A stretch of 55,416 bases of DNA from Nocardioides sp. R-C-SC26 (GCF_021246465.1 NZ_JAHRHK010000014.1:1-55416), one strand, 5' to 3'; positions 41,091-49,851 are shown, numbered from the stretch's first letter. The notes: generated from the letters alone by a model not told the origin. Made by a program: numbers and translations.

Positions 41091-42688
41091 CCGCGACCGC
41101 GCTGGCACGCGCCGTCGTGCAGCGGCTCATCGACGTCGGCGTGCGCGAGATCGTGATCGCGCCGGGCAGCCGCAACGCACCGCTGACGTTCGCCGCCTTC
41201 GACGCCGCGACGGCGGGCCTGCTGCGCCTGCACACCCGCCTCGACGAGCGCAGCGCCGGGTTCCTCGCGCTCGGCCTGACCCGCGAGCACAGTCGCGCCG
41301 CGGTGATCTGCACCTCCGGCACCGCCGTGGCCAACCTCCACCCGGCCGCGCTGGAGGCCGCCCACGCCGGCGTGTCCGTCGTCTTCGTGACCGCGGACCG
41401 GCCCGCCCGCCTCCGCGGCACCTCGGCCAACCAAACGACCGAGCAGCCCGCGATCTTCGGACCTCTCGTGCCGTGGCACGACCTGGCCGACCTGGACGAC
41501 GTGGCCCACCTGGGGGGACCGACGATCTCGACCGCCGAGGGCCCCACGCATCTCAACGTGCAGCTGGACGACCCGCTGATGCCGGAGGGGACGTCGCCCT
41601 GGACGCCGTCTGCTCCGCCGCACTCGCGTCGCCCGGAGCGACTGGTCACCGCCACGCCGCTGCCGCTCGGACCGCGGACCGTCGTCGTCGCCGGTGACGA
41701 CGCGGGCCCACAGGCCCGCCGGATCGCCGAGACGGGAGGCTGGCCGCTCCTCGCCGAGCCGAGCAGCGGCTCGCGCACCGGTCCGGCGCTGCGCACCTAC
41801 CGGCTGCTGCTCGGCACCGACCTCGGACGGCAGATCGAGCGGGTCGTCGTCGCCGGGCGGCCGACCCTCTCGCGACCGGTCGCCCGACTTCTCGCGCGGG
41901 AGGACGTCGAGGTCATCGCCCTGCCCGGCCCTGGCGCCGCGGCACGACGTCCGTTCCCGGTCGCGGCATCGGTCGAGGACGTCGTCGTGCCGAGCCTCGA
42001 CGCGGCCAACGCCCCGTGGCTGGAGTCCTGGCGCACCGCCGACCGCGACCTCGCACGACGCATCGACGCCGTCCTGTCCGCCGAGCCCGACCTCACGCCG
42101 TACGAGGTCGCTGGGGCGGTCAGCCGGGCGCTGCCGCCTGAGGGGTTGCTGGTCCTCGGCCCGTCCAGCCCGATCCGCGACCTCGACCTGATGGCCGCGC
42201 CGTATCCCGTCGGCCAGCGTCGCAAGGTCATCGCCAACCGTGGTCTCTCGGGCATCGACGGGGTGGTCTCCACCGCGATCGGCGCAGCCCTCGGACGCCG
42301 CGACTCCAGCCGCGCGATCGCGCTGATGGGCGACGTCACGTTCCTGCACGACGCCAACGGGCTCCTCCTCGGTCCCGGTCAGCCCGAGCCCGACCTGACG
42401 ATCGTGGTCGTCAACGACGACGGCGGCTCGATCTTCGCGATGCTCGAGCAGGGCGCGTCCGAGCACGCCGACAGATTCGAGGCACTCTTCGCCGCACCGC
42501 ACGGCGTCGACCTGGCCGGGCTCTGCGCGGCGTCGCGGACGCCGCACTGGCGGGTGGAGAGCCTCGCCGAGCTCGAGCAGGCCCTTGCGACGCCCAACGG
42601 CGGCATCGACGTCGTCGAGGTGCGGGTCCGTCGCGACAACCGGCGCGACCTCGATGAGCGGCTCCGCGCCCTCGCCCTCGGCGGCTGA
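41087..42688 (+). CDS. menD: SEPHCHC synthase (2-succinyl-5-enolpyruvyl-6-hydroxy-3-cyclohexene-1-carboxylate synthase)
   Basis: A thiamine-diphosphate enzyme that condenses isochorismate and 2-oxoglutarate in the first committed menaquinone step. It has 533 residues. The N-terminal PYR domain has IAPGSRNAPLTFA and RLDERSAGFLALGL with the catalytic Glu; TADRPARLRGTSANQT is the MenD signature. In the C-terminal PP domain, GDVTFLHDANGLLL and VNDDGGSIFAMLEQ give the Mg-TPP motif GD...N. It is the last gene of the coupled menE-C-D run. menB, menF and the demethylase are not in the window. Confidence 0.96.
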   Translation: MTATALARAVVQRLIDVGVREIVIAPGSRNAPLTFAAFDAATAGLLRLHTRLDERSAGFLALGLTREHSRAAVICTSGTAVANLHPAALEAAHAGVSVVFVTADRPARLRGTSANQTTEQPAIFGPLVPWHDLADLDDVAHLGGPTISTAEGPTHLNVQLDDPLMPEGTSPWTPSAPPHSRRPERLVTATPLPLGPRTVVVAGDDAGPQARRIAETGGWPLLAEPSSGSRTGPALRTYRLLLGTDLGRQIERVVVAGRPTLSRPVARLLAREDVEVIALPGPGAAARRPFPVAASVEDVVVPSLDAANAPWLESWRTADRDLARRIDAVLSAEPDLTPYEVAGAVSRALPPEGLLVLGPSSPIRDLDLMAAPYPVGQRRKVIANRGLSGIDGVVSTAIGAALGRRDSSRAIALMGDVTFLHDANGLLLGPGQPEPDLTIVVVNDDGGSIFAMLEQGASEHADRFEALFAAPHGVDLAGLCAASRTPHWRVESLAELEQALATPNGGIDVVEVRVRRDNRRDLDERLRALALGG

Positions 42689-42690
42689 GA

Positions 42691-42802
42691 GTCTCGACAG
42701 GCTCGACCACCGGGCCGGCCGGTCATCGAGCTTGTCGAGATGCGGTGGGGGTCTCGACAGGCTCGACCACCGGTGGCGGGGGTCTCGACAGGCTCGACAA
42801 TC
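42691..42802. repeat. Four intergenic repeats in mixed orientation after menD
   Basis: Units lie at 42691-42711 (inverted), 42721-42742 (forward), 42750-42771 and 42781-42802 (inverted), with GTCTCGACAGGCTCGACCACC as the inverted form. The first begins two bases after the menD stop. Opposed copies can pair into hairpins, so the array may end the men transcript. The remaining bases before 42837 hold the antiporter promoter. Confidence 0.9.
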
Positions 42803-42836
42803 GGCGGATCCAGGCTGAGCGGAGCACACTGCTCCT

Positions 42837-44705
42837 GTGGAGATCGCGCTGATCCTGGTGGGCCTGGCCGTGGCGGTGCTCGTGGTCACCGGGCTGTCCG
42901 AACGGGCCGGCATCCCGGCGCCGTTGAGCCTGATCGTCGTGGGCACGGTCGCCTCCTACCTGCCGGGCATGCCGGAGGTGCACCTGGAGGCCGAGGTCGT
43001 GCTGCTCGGACTGCTCCCGCCGCTGCTCTACTCCGCGGCCCTGTCCACCTCGCTCGTCGACTTCAACGCCAACCGCCGGCCCATCCTGCTGCTCTCGGTC
43101 GGGCTGGTGGTCTTCACCACCGCCGGCGTGGCACTGGTGGTGCACTCGCTCGTGCCGGGGGTCGGCTGGGCGGCGGCGTTCGCCATCGGCGCCGTCGTGG
43201 CCCCGCCGGACGCCGTCGCAGCGACCGCCGTCGGACGGCGTATCGGTCTGCCGCGCCGGATCGTGACGATCCTGGAGGGCGAGTCGCTGCTCAACGACGC
43301 GACGGCCCTGGTCGCGCTCCGGACGGCGATCGCCGCGGGCGGCGTCGGCATCACCGCCACCGAGGTCGGCCGTGACTTCCTGGTCGCGGCCGGGGGCGGC
43401 GTCGTGACGGGCGTCGCGGTGTTCCTGGTCGTGGCCAAGGTGCGGCGGCGGATCCACGACCACCTCATCGACACGGCGCTCTCGCTCGTCGTGCCCTTCG
43501 CCGCCTACGTGATCGCCGAGGAGGTGCACGCCTCGGGCGTCATCGCCGTCGTGATCGCCGGTCTCTTCCTGGGGCACAAGGCGCCGCTCCTGCAGAGCGC
43601 GCAGTCGCGAGTGGCGGAGCGCACCAACTGGCGCACCATCGCGTTCGTCCTCGAGAACGCGGTCTTCCTGCTCATCGGCCTGCAGGCCGCCAGCCTCATC
43701 GAGGACGTCGGGCGCAGCTCGCTCTCGGGCGGCCGCGTCGTCGCGGTCTGCGGGCTGACGCTGGTCGCCGTCGTGGTGTTGCGGATGTTGTGGGTCTTCC
43801 CGGCCCGGTACCTCATCGTGCGACCGAGTGCCGACCCCGACAGCGGTCAGCTCCCGCCGCCGTCCTACACCTTCCTGCTGGGCTGGGCAGGCATGCGCGG
43901 CGTCGTCACGCTCGCCGCAGCCTTCGTGATCCCGGTCGAGACCGAGCATCGGGAGGTGCTGCTGCTGGTCGCCTTCACCGTGGTCGCGGGCACGCTCCTC
44001 ATCCAGGGCCTCTCGCTGCCCTGGATCGCGCGACGCTTGCGGGTGCCCTCACCCGACCCGCTCGACGATGCTCTGGCTCGAGCGACGCTGCTCCAGCAGG
44101 CCTCCAAGTCCGGGCTCGCGAGACTCGAGTCGATGGGCATCGACGATCCGCACGGCGTCGTGGAGCTGATCCGCCAGCGGGTCGACCAGCGGAACTTCGC
44201 CGCGTGGGAGCGGCTCAGCACCACCGTCGACGAGGAGTCGCCGAGCGACCTGTATGCCCGGGTGCGCCTGGCCATGATCGAGGCCGAGCGGGAGCGGGTG
44301 CTGCAGATCCGATCCTCGGGCACGACGCCCGCCGACGTCGTGGCCGATGTGCTCGCGCTGCTCGATGTGGAGGAGTCCATGCTCGACGTCGCCACCGAGG
44401 AGCGGGCCGAGGTTCGCTCGACGGCGCGCACTCGTCGTCCGATGGACGAGTGCGACCATCTGCTCTCCCATCCCGTCGACCCCGACGCCGCGGACGGCGC
44501 CGACTCCTGCGCGCGCTGCCTGGCCGACGGCACCCGGTGGGTGGCGTTGCGCCGCTGCCTGGACTGCGGCCATGTCGGGTGCTGCGACTCCTCGCCCGGT
44601 CAGCACGCCACGGCGCACTTCCACGACAGCGGCCACCCGGTGATGCAGTCCGCCGAGGCCGGCGAGGACTGGCGGTGGTGCTATGCGCACCACCTCACCG
44701 CCTGA
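42837..44705 (+). CDS. CPA1-type Na+/H+ antiporter fused to a UBP-type zinc finger
   Basis: A 622-residue cation/proton exchanger. About 12 membrane segments span residues 1-410, with family motifs FAIGAVVAPPDAVAATAV and LEGESLLNDATALV (the ND ion site). A cytoplasmic helical tail follows. The last ~85 residues form a UBP-type zinc finger: Cys539/His541, the pair Cys558/Cys561, the CLDCGHVGCC cluster, then HATAHFHDSGHPV and YAHH. That domain is best known from eukaryotic ubiquitin proteases, but occurs in actinobacterial antiporters. It starts at GTG 42837, with CACACT 6 bases upstream. The finger may sense a ligand or partner; its role is unknown. Confidence 0.9.
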   Translation: MEIALILVGLAVAVLVVTGLSERAGIPAPLSLIVVGTVASYLPGMPEVHLEAEVVLLGLLPPLLYSAALSTSLVDFNANRRPILLLSVGLVVFTTAGVALVVHSLVPGVGWAAAFAIGAVVAPPDAVAATAVGRRIGLPRRIVTILEGESLLNDATALVALRTAIAAGGVGITATEVGRDFLVAAGGGVVTGVAVFLVVAKVRRRIHDHLIDTALSLVVPFAAYVIAEEVHASGVIAVVIAGLFLGHKAPLLQSAQSRVAERTNWRTIAFVLENAVFLLIGLQAASLIEDVGRSSLSGGRVVAVCGLTLVAVVVLRMLWVFPARYLIVRPSADPDSGQLPPPSYTFLLGWAGMRGVVTLAAAFVIPVETEHREVLLLVAFTVVAGTLLIQGLSLPWIARRLRVPSPDPLDDALARATLLQQASKSGLARLESMGIDDPHGVVELIRQRVDQRNFAAWERLSTTVDEESPSDLYARVRLAMIEAERERVLQIRSSGTTPADVVADVLALLDVEESMLDVATEERAEVRSTARTRRPMDECDHLLSHPVDPDAADGADSCARCLADGTRWVALRRCLDCGHVGCCDSSPGQHATAHFHDSGHPVMQSAEAGEDWRWCYAHHLTA

Positions 44706-44733
44706 CACTGATCGGGTTGGCGCTGGGAACCTC

Positions 44734-44771
44734 GGTGGTCGAGGAGGTCGCCCTGCGACCGTCTCGAGACC
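44734..44771. repeat. Hairpin variant of the intergenic repeat between convergent genes
   Basis: It begins GGTGGTCGAGGAGGTCG and ends CGACCGTCTCGAGACC, with internal GGTCG/CGACC arms. It fills most of the space between the antiporter stop and the DUF885 stop (1 base away) and could act as a two-way terminator. Confidence 0.75.
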
Positions 44772-44772
44772 G

Positions 44773-46443
44773 CTAGGCGGGCAGCCGCTCCCGCACCACC
44801 TCGTCGAGGACGCCGAGCGGCAGCGAGCCGTTGTCGAGGACGGCGGAGTGGAACGCCCTGATGTCGAAGCGCGCACCCTGGCGCGCCTCCGCGGCGGCGC
44901 GGATCCGCTGGATCTCCAGACGGCCGACCATGTAGCTGGTGGCCTGCCCCGGCGTGCAGATGTAGCGATCGATCTCCGGACGCACCATCGCCTCGGCCAG
45001 CGGCGAGTTCTCCACCATGTACCGGACGGCCTGGTCGCGGCTCCACCCCAGCGCGTGCAAGCCGGTGTCGACGACGAGCCGGCAGGCCCGCATCGAGTCG
45101 GCGGCAAGCATGCCGATCCGGTCGATCGGCCCGGAGTACAGCCCCATCTCGTCGGCCAGCCGCTCGGTGTAGAGCCCCCAGCCCTCGGCATAGGCGTTGT
45201 TGTGCAGGTGCTTGCGGAACTCCGGGACGCCGGCGAGCTCGGCGGCGATCGTCAGCTGCAGGTGGTGCCCCGGGATGCCCTCGTGGAAGGCCATCGACTC
45301 CAGCTCGAAGGTGCCCCAGGAGCCGGGGTCGTCGGTGTTGATGAAGAACGTGCCACCGCGCGACCCGTCGGCCGACGGCGGGAAGTAGAAGGCCTTGGGA
45401 CCCGACTCGGTGCCCTGCACCGCGCACGGCGCCTGCGGGAGCACCTCGAACCACGCCGGCATCGCCTCCCACGCGCGCGCCATCGCGACCTCCGATGCCG
45501 TCACCATCTGCTGGCCGTCGGTGAAGTGCAGCGCCGGGTCGTGGCGCATCGCATCGAAGATGGTGGCCAGGTCGTCGCTCCCGACGACGGCGGGCCCGAG
45601 CGCGCGGTACTCCTCGGCGAGTCGCGCGACCTGCTCGACGCCGAGGTCGTGGATCTGCTGCGCGGTGAGGTCGGTCGTGGTCGAGAACCGCAGCATCGTC
45701 GCGTAGGCCCGATCGCCGTCCGGGATGGCGCCGAGGCCGCACCGCTCGTCGGAGCGTCCGCGCGGCAGCACCACGTCGCGCAGCGCGTCGCGGTAGTCGG
45801 CCATCGCCGGGAGCAGGGCCACGCGACCGACGCCCGTCATCTGCTCGCGCCACGCCTCCGCGTCCGACGTGCTCATCGACTCGGGCGGGGCGGGGAGCGC
45901 GGCGACGACGGGGGAGTCGGCGAGCGTCGAGGCCAGCTGGGCGTCGAGCTGCTCCACGCTGTCGGCGACGGCGAACGCAGCGGGAGTGCGCCCGGCGGCC
46001 AGGCCCTCGCGCAGCCGCTCGATCCGGTCGCGGTAGTTCTGTGCGACGCCGCGCAGCTTGTCGGCCATCGCGGCGGCGACGTCGCGATCGGGGAGGTTGA
46101 GCATCGGCAGCACGATCGGCACCTCGACCTGCGGGCCGAAGATCGGGTCCGCATCGATCTCGGCGAGCCGCGTCTCCGCGACGTCGGCGTAGGAGGCAGC
46201 GCTGTGCGCCAGCACGTCGCGGGTCAGCCTGCCCGCGGCGTCGAGCGTGGCGTCGTCCAGCGCCGCGGCTCGAGCGCTGACGTCGCGCAGCGCCGCGACG
46301 TCGGCGTCCTCGCTCGCGCGGTCGGCGCGCTCGTAGGCGTTCGCGAAGCGATAGTCGCCGAGCAGGTGCGCCTCGGTCGGTCGAGCACGCAGGAAGTCGT
46401 CCCAGAAGGTCGCGGCGAGGTCGTCGAGTTCAGCAGCGCTCAT
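44773..46443 (-). CDS. DUF885 family protein, probable metal-dependent hydrolase
   Basis: A 556-residue cytoplasmic protein of the DUF885 family. The conserved core is MAFHEGIPGHHLQL (His387, Glu388, His393, His394), which resembles a zinc peptidase HExxx(G)HH site. It is followed by YAEGWGLYTERLADEMG with another conserved Glu. The C-terminus carries CTPGQATSYMVGRLEIQR, also typical. No signal peptide is seen. It starts at ATG 46443. A run of 12 C (G on the coding strand) lies 48-59 bases upstream, in the likely promoter. Peptidase activity is an inference from the motif. Confidence 0.85.
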   Translation of the reverse strand: MSAAELDDLAATFWDDFLRARPTEAHLLGDYRFANAYERADRASEDADVAALRDVSARAAALDDATLDAAGRLTRDVLAHSAASYADVAETRLAEIDADPIFGPQVEVPIVLPMLNLPDRDVAAAMADKLRGVAQNYRDRIERLREGLAAGRTPAAFAVADSVEQLDAQLASTLADSPVVAALPAPPESMSTSDAEAWREQMTGVGRVALLPAMADYRDALRDVVLPRGRSDERCGLGAIPDGDRAYATMLRFSTTTDLTAQQIHDLGVEQVARLAEEYRALGPAVVGSDDLATIFDAMRHDPALHFTDGQQMVTASEVAMARAWEAMPAWFEVLPQAPCAVQGTESGPKAFYFPPSADGSRGGTFFINTDDPGSWGTFELESMAFHEGIPGHHLQLTIAAELAGVPEFRKHLHNNAYAEGWGLYTERLADEMGLYSGPIDRIGMLAADSMRACRLVVDTGLHALGWSRDQAVRYMVENSPLAEAMVRPEIDRYICTPGQATSYMVGRLEIQRIRAAAEARQGARFDIRAFHSAVLDNGSLPLGVLDEVVRERLPA

Positions 46444-46490
46444 GCTGACGACAGTAGAGCCAATGGCGGGACCCGCACACCGGAGAATCT

Positions 46491-46502
46491 CCCCCCCCCC
46501 CC
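46491..46502. repeat. Homopolymer tract of 12 C
   Basis: An uninterrupted C12 run lies between the GT-C-like gene and the DUF885 gene. It sits upstream of the latter, within -35/-10 distance. Such runs can slip in replication and change promoter spacing, but they are also error-prone in sequencing. Confidence 0.85.
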
Positions 46503-46525
46503 GATCCCCGACAGCCTGCGATTCC

Positions 46526-47851
46526 CTACGGCGGGAAGTCCGACGGTGGGCTGAACAGCACCAGCCAGCGGATCCAGCCGATCTGCCCGGCGATGCCGAC
46601 CAGCACCCAGAAGGCGGTCAGCGACCAGAGCGCGACCGGTCGCACCCGACCGCGTGCTGCGCCGACGAGCACGATCGCCAGCGGGAACAGCGGTAGCAGG
46701 TAGCGGAAGATGCTGGTCGTGCCGTCGACGACGGCGAGCAGATAGAGCGTGTAGGCCAGGCACCACACGCGGAGCCGGACGTCGATGCGCGGGGCGACGC
46801 GCGGCACCAGCGTGACGAGCACGAACAGGGCCGCCGCCATCATGGCCAGGGCGGGCAGCACCCAGATCCGGTCGTGATAGGTCCAGGCCCACTCGATCGC
46901 GTTGAGCCACGGACGGAACGGTTGGATCTCATCGACCCCGCGCCACGCCGTCATGGTGCGGGGATAGGCGTCGCGCTCGCCGGTGCCCCACCACGCGAGC
47001 GTCGTCCACAGCAGTCCCGAGCCCCCGGTGAGGGCGGCGGCACCGAGCATCGCGGCGCCCTCGCGGCGGCCGATCGGACGGATGCGGCGTGCGTGCCAGC
47101 GCAGCGCCAGGGCGGCCAGCACCACGATCACCAGGGGCAGGGCGATCGGGCGGGTGAGACCCAGCGCGAGCGCCACCATGCCGGCGCCCCACCATCGCTC
47201 GCGCACCAGGAGGAGGAGATAGGCCAGGAGCAGCAGCATCGAGTAGGACTCGGTGTAGGCGAACTGCAGTGCCGGCGCGACCGGGCACGCGGCCCACACC
47301 GCGACGGCGGCGAGGGCGACCCGTTCCCCGTCCCGGAGACGTCGGCGTGACGGGCCGCGCTCGGCATCGGTGAGCGTTCCCGTTCCTGCGCCTGCTCCTG
47401 CGCCGGCCAGGGCGCCGGCCCAGGTATCGGCCAGCAACCGTGCCATCAGCACCGCGGCGCCGAGGCCCGCGAGGAGCGCGAGCAGCGGGGCGACCGTCGC
47501 GAACTCCAGACCGGTGGCCGCTCCCACCCAGCGCGCCGAGAGCGGGAACAGGGGATAGAAGGCCCAGGGGTTCTGCTGGGCGCGGCCGTCCGGACCGACG
47601 GGGATCTCGGCGGGGTAGCCGTCGTCGGCGATCCGCTGGTACCACTGCGCGTCCCAGGACATGGCGAGGTCGATGTCGTCCTCACGCGGTCCCGTCACTC
47701 CCGGGAACCACTCCTGGTCCCGCGCGGCCAAGTTGAGCAGCACCGCGGAGACCACGCGCAGCGCGAGGTAGACCACGGCGGCCCGCACCTCCAAGCGCCA
47801 CCACAGCCGTTGCCAGAGCGGAAGGTGCGTGACGGCGACGTCGGCACTCAT
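46526..47851 (-). CDS. PIG-V/GT-C-like polytopic membrane glycosyltransferase
   Basis: A 441-residue protein with about 10-12 membrane segments. The first extracytoplasmic loop has EDDIDLAMSWDAQWYQRIADDGYP (quoted in part: DLAMSWDAQWYQRIADDGYP), the Asp-containing loop expected of polyprenyl-phosphate-sugar mannosyltransferases of the PIG-V kind. FYPLFPLSARWVG and AYTESYSMLLLLAYL follow the same family pattern. An Ala/Gly-rich insert (AGAGAGAGTGTLTDAE) precedes the middle helices. ATG 47851 is the start. Its likely role is mannosyl transfer in lipoglycan or glycoprotein synthesis; the acceptor is unknown. Confidence 0.78.
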   Translation of the reverse strand: MSADVAVTHLPLWQRLWWRLEVRAAVVYLALRVVSAVLLNLAARDQEWFPGVTGPREDDIDLAMSWDAQWYQRIADDGYPAEIPVGPDGRAQQNPWAFYPLFPLSARWVGAATGLEFATVAPLLALLAGLGAAVLMARLLADTWAGALAGAGAGAGTGTLTDAERGPSRRRLRDGERVALAAVAVWAACPVAPALQFAYTESYSMLLLLAYLLLLVRERWWGAGMVALALGLTRPIALPLVIVVLAALALRWHARRIRPIGRREGAAMLGAAALTGGSGLLWTTLAWWGTGERDAYPRTMTAWRGVDEIQPFRPWLNAIEWAWTYHDRIWVLPALAMMAAALFVLVTLVPRVAPRIDVRLRVWCLAYTLYLLAVVDGTTSIFRYLLPLFPLAIVLVGAARGRVRPVALWSLTAFWVLVGIAGQIGWIRWLVLFSPPSDFPP

Positions 47852-48014
47852 GCCGCGCTCAGTCCCGGATCATGACGTCGCCGCGCTCTGCCCGGTCGCC
47901 CCGTGTCCTGACCACGCGGCGATCCTGCCATCACCCTGGTTCGGCCCCGACTGCGCCCACAGCCGAGGCGGGCACGGGCGGCGAGCCTCCGGCGCGCTGG
48001 AATAGGCTCGCGGT

Positions 48015-49211
48015 GTGGAGTGTCCCGGAGCGTCGACGGTCGTCTTCGACCCGACGTTGACCGAGTACGACTTCGGCCCTGACCACCCGATGGCGCCCAT
48101 CCGGGTCGACCTGACGCTCGAGCTGGCTCGTCAGCTCGAGATCGTGAGCGATGGCGGTGGCGCCGGTCTCCGCACCGTCCCCGCTCCGGTCGCCACCCTC
48201 GACCAGCTCGCCACGGTGCACGACCCACGGCTGATCGAGGCCGTCCAGCGGATGGGTGAGCGGCCGGGCCCCGGGGAGGAGCTGCACGGCCTCGGCACCG
48301 ACGACAACCCGGTGTTCCGCGGGATGCACCATGCCGCCGCACACGTCGTCGGCGCCAGCCTCGAGGCTTTCCGTCAGGTCTGGTCGGGCGAGTCACTGCA
48401 CAGCGCGAACGTCGCCGGCGGCCTGCACCACGCGATGCGCGACCGTGCTGCCGGCTTCTGCATCTACAACGACCTCGCGGTCGGCATCCAGTGGCTGCTC
48501 GACCAGGGCGCCCAGCGCGTGGCCTACGTCGACGTCGACGTCCACCACGGCGACGGTGTCGAGCGGCTGTTCTGGGACGACCCACGCGTCCTCACGATCT
48601 CGCTGCACGAGTCGGGTCAGTTCCTCTTCCCCGGTACCGGTGACACCGGCGACGTCGGCGGCCCCGAGGCGCTCGGCTCGGCGGTCAACGTGCCGCTCCC
48701 GCCGGGCACGGGAGACGCCGCGTGGCTGCGTGCCTTCCACGCCGTCGTGCCGCCGCTGGTGCGAGCCTTCGAGCCCGAGGTGCTGGTCACCCAGCACGGC
48801 TGCGACTCTCACGCCGAGGACCCGCTCGCGCACCTGATGCTGAGCGTGGACGGTCAACGCGAGGCCTACCTGGCCCAGCACGACCTCGCGCACGAGGCCG
48901 CAGGTGGGCGCTGGGTCGCGACGGGCGGTGGCGGCTACGCGCTGGTGCACGTCGCCCCGCGGGCGTGGACCCATCTGCTCGCGGCGGTGGCCGGCCGGCC
49001 GCTCGCGCCGGACACCCCGACGCCGGCGGCTTGGCGCGAGTTCGTGCGCGAACGGGCCGGTCGGGCGGCACCGACCACGATGACCGACGGGCGTACGCCG
49101 TCCTATCGGCCGTGGGAGGAGGGGTACGACCCCGCCGCATGGGTCGACCGGGTCGTCCATGCGACCCGGATGGAGGTCTTCCCGTATCACGGGCTCGATC
49201 CGATGCCCTGA
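48015..49211 (+). CDS. acuC: Acetoin-utilisation-type deacetylase (histone deacetylase family)
   Basis: A zinc amidohydrolase of 398 residues that removes acetyl groups from lysines; AcuC in Bacillus reactivates acetyl-CoA synthetase. Catalytic elements are GLHHAM (His138-His139), GFCIYNDLAVG and DVDVHHGDGVE (Asp173, Asp175, His177). HESGQFLFPGTG and TQHGCDSHAEDPLAHL carry the second metal Asp, and GGGGY holds the catalytic Tyr. The GTG start has TAGGCT exactly 6 bases upstream. It is divergent from the GT-C-like gene. No acs gene is nearby. Confidence 0.9.
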   Translation: MECPGASTVVFDPTLTEYDFGPDHPMAPIRVDLTLELARQLEIVSDGGGAGLRTVPAPVATLDQLATVHDPRLIEAVQRMGERPGPGEELHGLGTDDNPVFRGMHHAAAHVVGASLEAFRQVWSGESLHSANVAGGLHHAMRDRAAGFCIYNDLAVGIQWLLDQGAQRVAYVDVDVHHGDGVERLFWDDPRVLTISLHESGQFLFPGTGDTGDVGGPEALGSAVNVPLPPGTGDAAWLRAFHAVVPPLVRAFEPEVLVTQHGCDSHAEDPLAHLMLSVDGQREAYLAQHDLAHEAAGGRWVATGGGGYALVHVAPRAWTHLLAAVAGRPLAPDTPTPAAWREFVRERAGRAAPTTMTDGRTPSYRPWEEGYDPAAWVDRVVHATRMEVFPYHGLDPMP

Positions 49212-49353
49212 GTGACACGCCGGATCCTCACAAGTTTCTGCTGTAACGTCTTCCCCACGCGTCACATCTAGCCCTATTCTCAGGCTCGTCGTGCCCGTGT
49301 CACGCCGGCGGGGAAGCCGGTGGCGGGTACTTAAGAAAGATCTGGTGCTCACC

Positions 49354-49554
49354 GTGTCTCACTCCTCAGGGCTCTCGGACCCCAAGTTCCTCACCATCGC
49401 CGAAGTCGCGACCATGATGCGCGTCTCGAAGATGACGGTCTACCGGCTCGTGCACGGCGGCGAACTGCCCGCCGTGCGGGTCGGCCGTTCCTTCCGTGTC
49501 CAGGAGTCCGACGTGGACGAGTACCTGCGCAAGAGCTTCTACAACGCCGGCTGA
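49354..49554 (+). CDS. BldC-like / excisionase-family small HTH protein
   Basis: A 66-residue DNA-binding protein that is almost entirely one MerR/excisionase-type winged HTH: FLTIAEVATMMRVSKMTVYRL, then GELPAVRVGRSFRVQE (first motif shown in part). This matches BldC-type regulators and, from memory, M. tuberculosis Rv0500A. The start is GTG 49354 (MSHSSGLSDPKF); GTG 49345 is possible. The region 49212-49340 holds a TATTCT -10 candidate (49275-49280) and a CCGGCGGGGAAGCCGG stem. A bS22 gene and an epimerase gene follow, an order conserved in actinomycetes. Confidence 0.88.
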   Translation: MSHSSGLSDPKFLTIAEVATMMRVSKMTVYRLVHGGELPAVRVGRSFRVQESDVDEYLRKSFYNAG

Positions 49555-49705
49555 CGTTCGAGGGCGGCTCGCGGCAGGCGCCGGTGGGCCGATGTCGGCG
49601 CAGGATCTCGGGGTGCCCGATTCCGCGCGCCTCGGTCACGCCGGTTAGGCTTTCGGGATCGTCCGGGCACCCCCGGGCGCCGTACATCGTGGAAAGTCGG
49701 TAGTC

Positions 49706-49807
49706 GTGGGTTCTGTCATCAAGAAGCGCCGCAAGCGTATGGCGAAGAAGAAGCACCGCAAGCTGCTCAAGAAGACGCGCGTGCAGCGTCGCAAGCTCGG
49801 CAAGTGA
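49706..49807 (+). CDS. 30S ribosomal protein bS22 (AURKAIP1/COX24-like)
   Basis: A 33-residue, extremely basic peptide beginning [17 protein letters not shown] and ending RVQRRKLGK. This is the small actinobacterial ribosomal protein known from mycobacterial ribosome structures. The start is GTG 49706 with GGAAAG 9 bases upstream. It lies between the BldC-like gene and the epimerase gene, as Rv0500B does in M. tuberculosis. Its AAG/CGC-rich codons stand out from neighbours. Confidence 0.93.
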   Translation: MGSVIKKRRKRMAKKKHRKLLKKTRVQRRKLGK

Positions 49808-49851
49808 CGCTGCGGGCACCGAACTCCTGAGTTGACGCGGGCGGCGATCTG

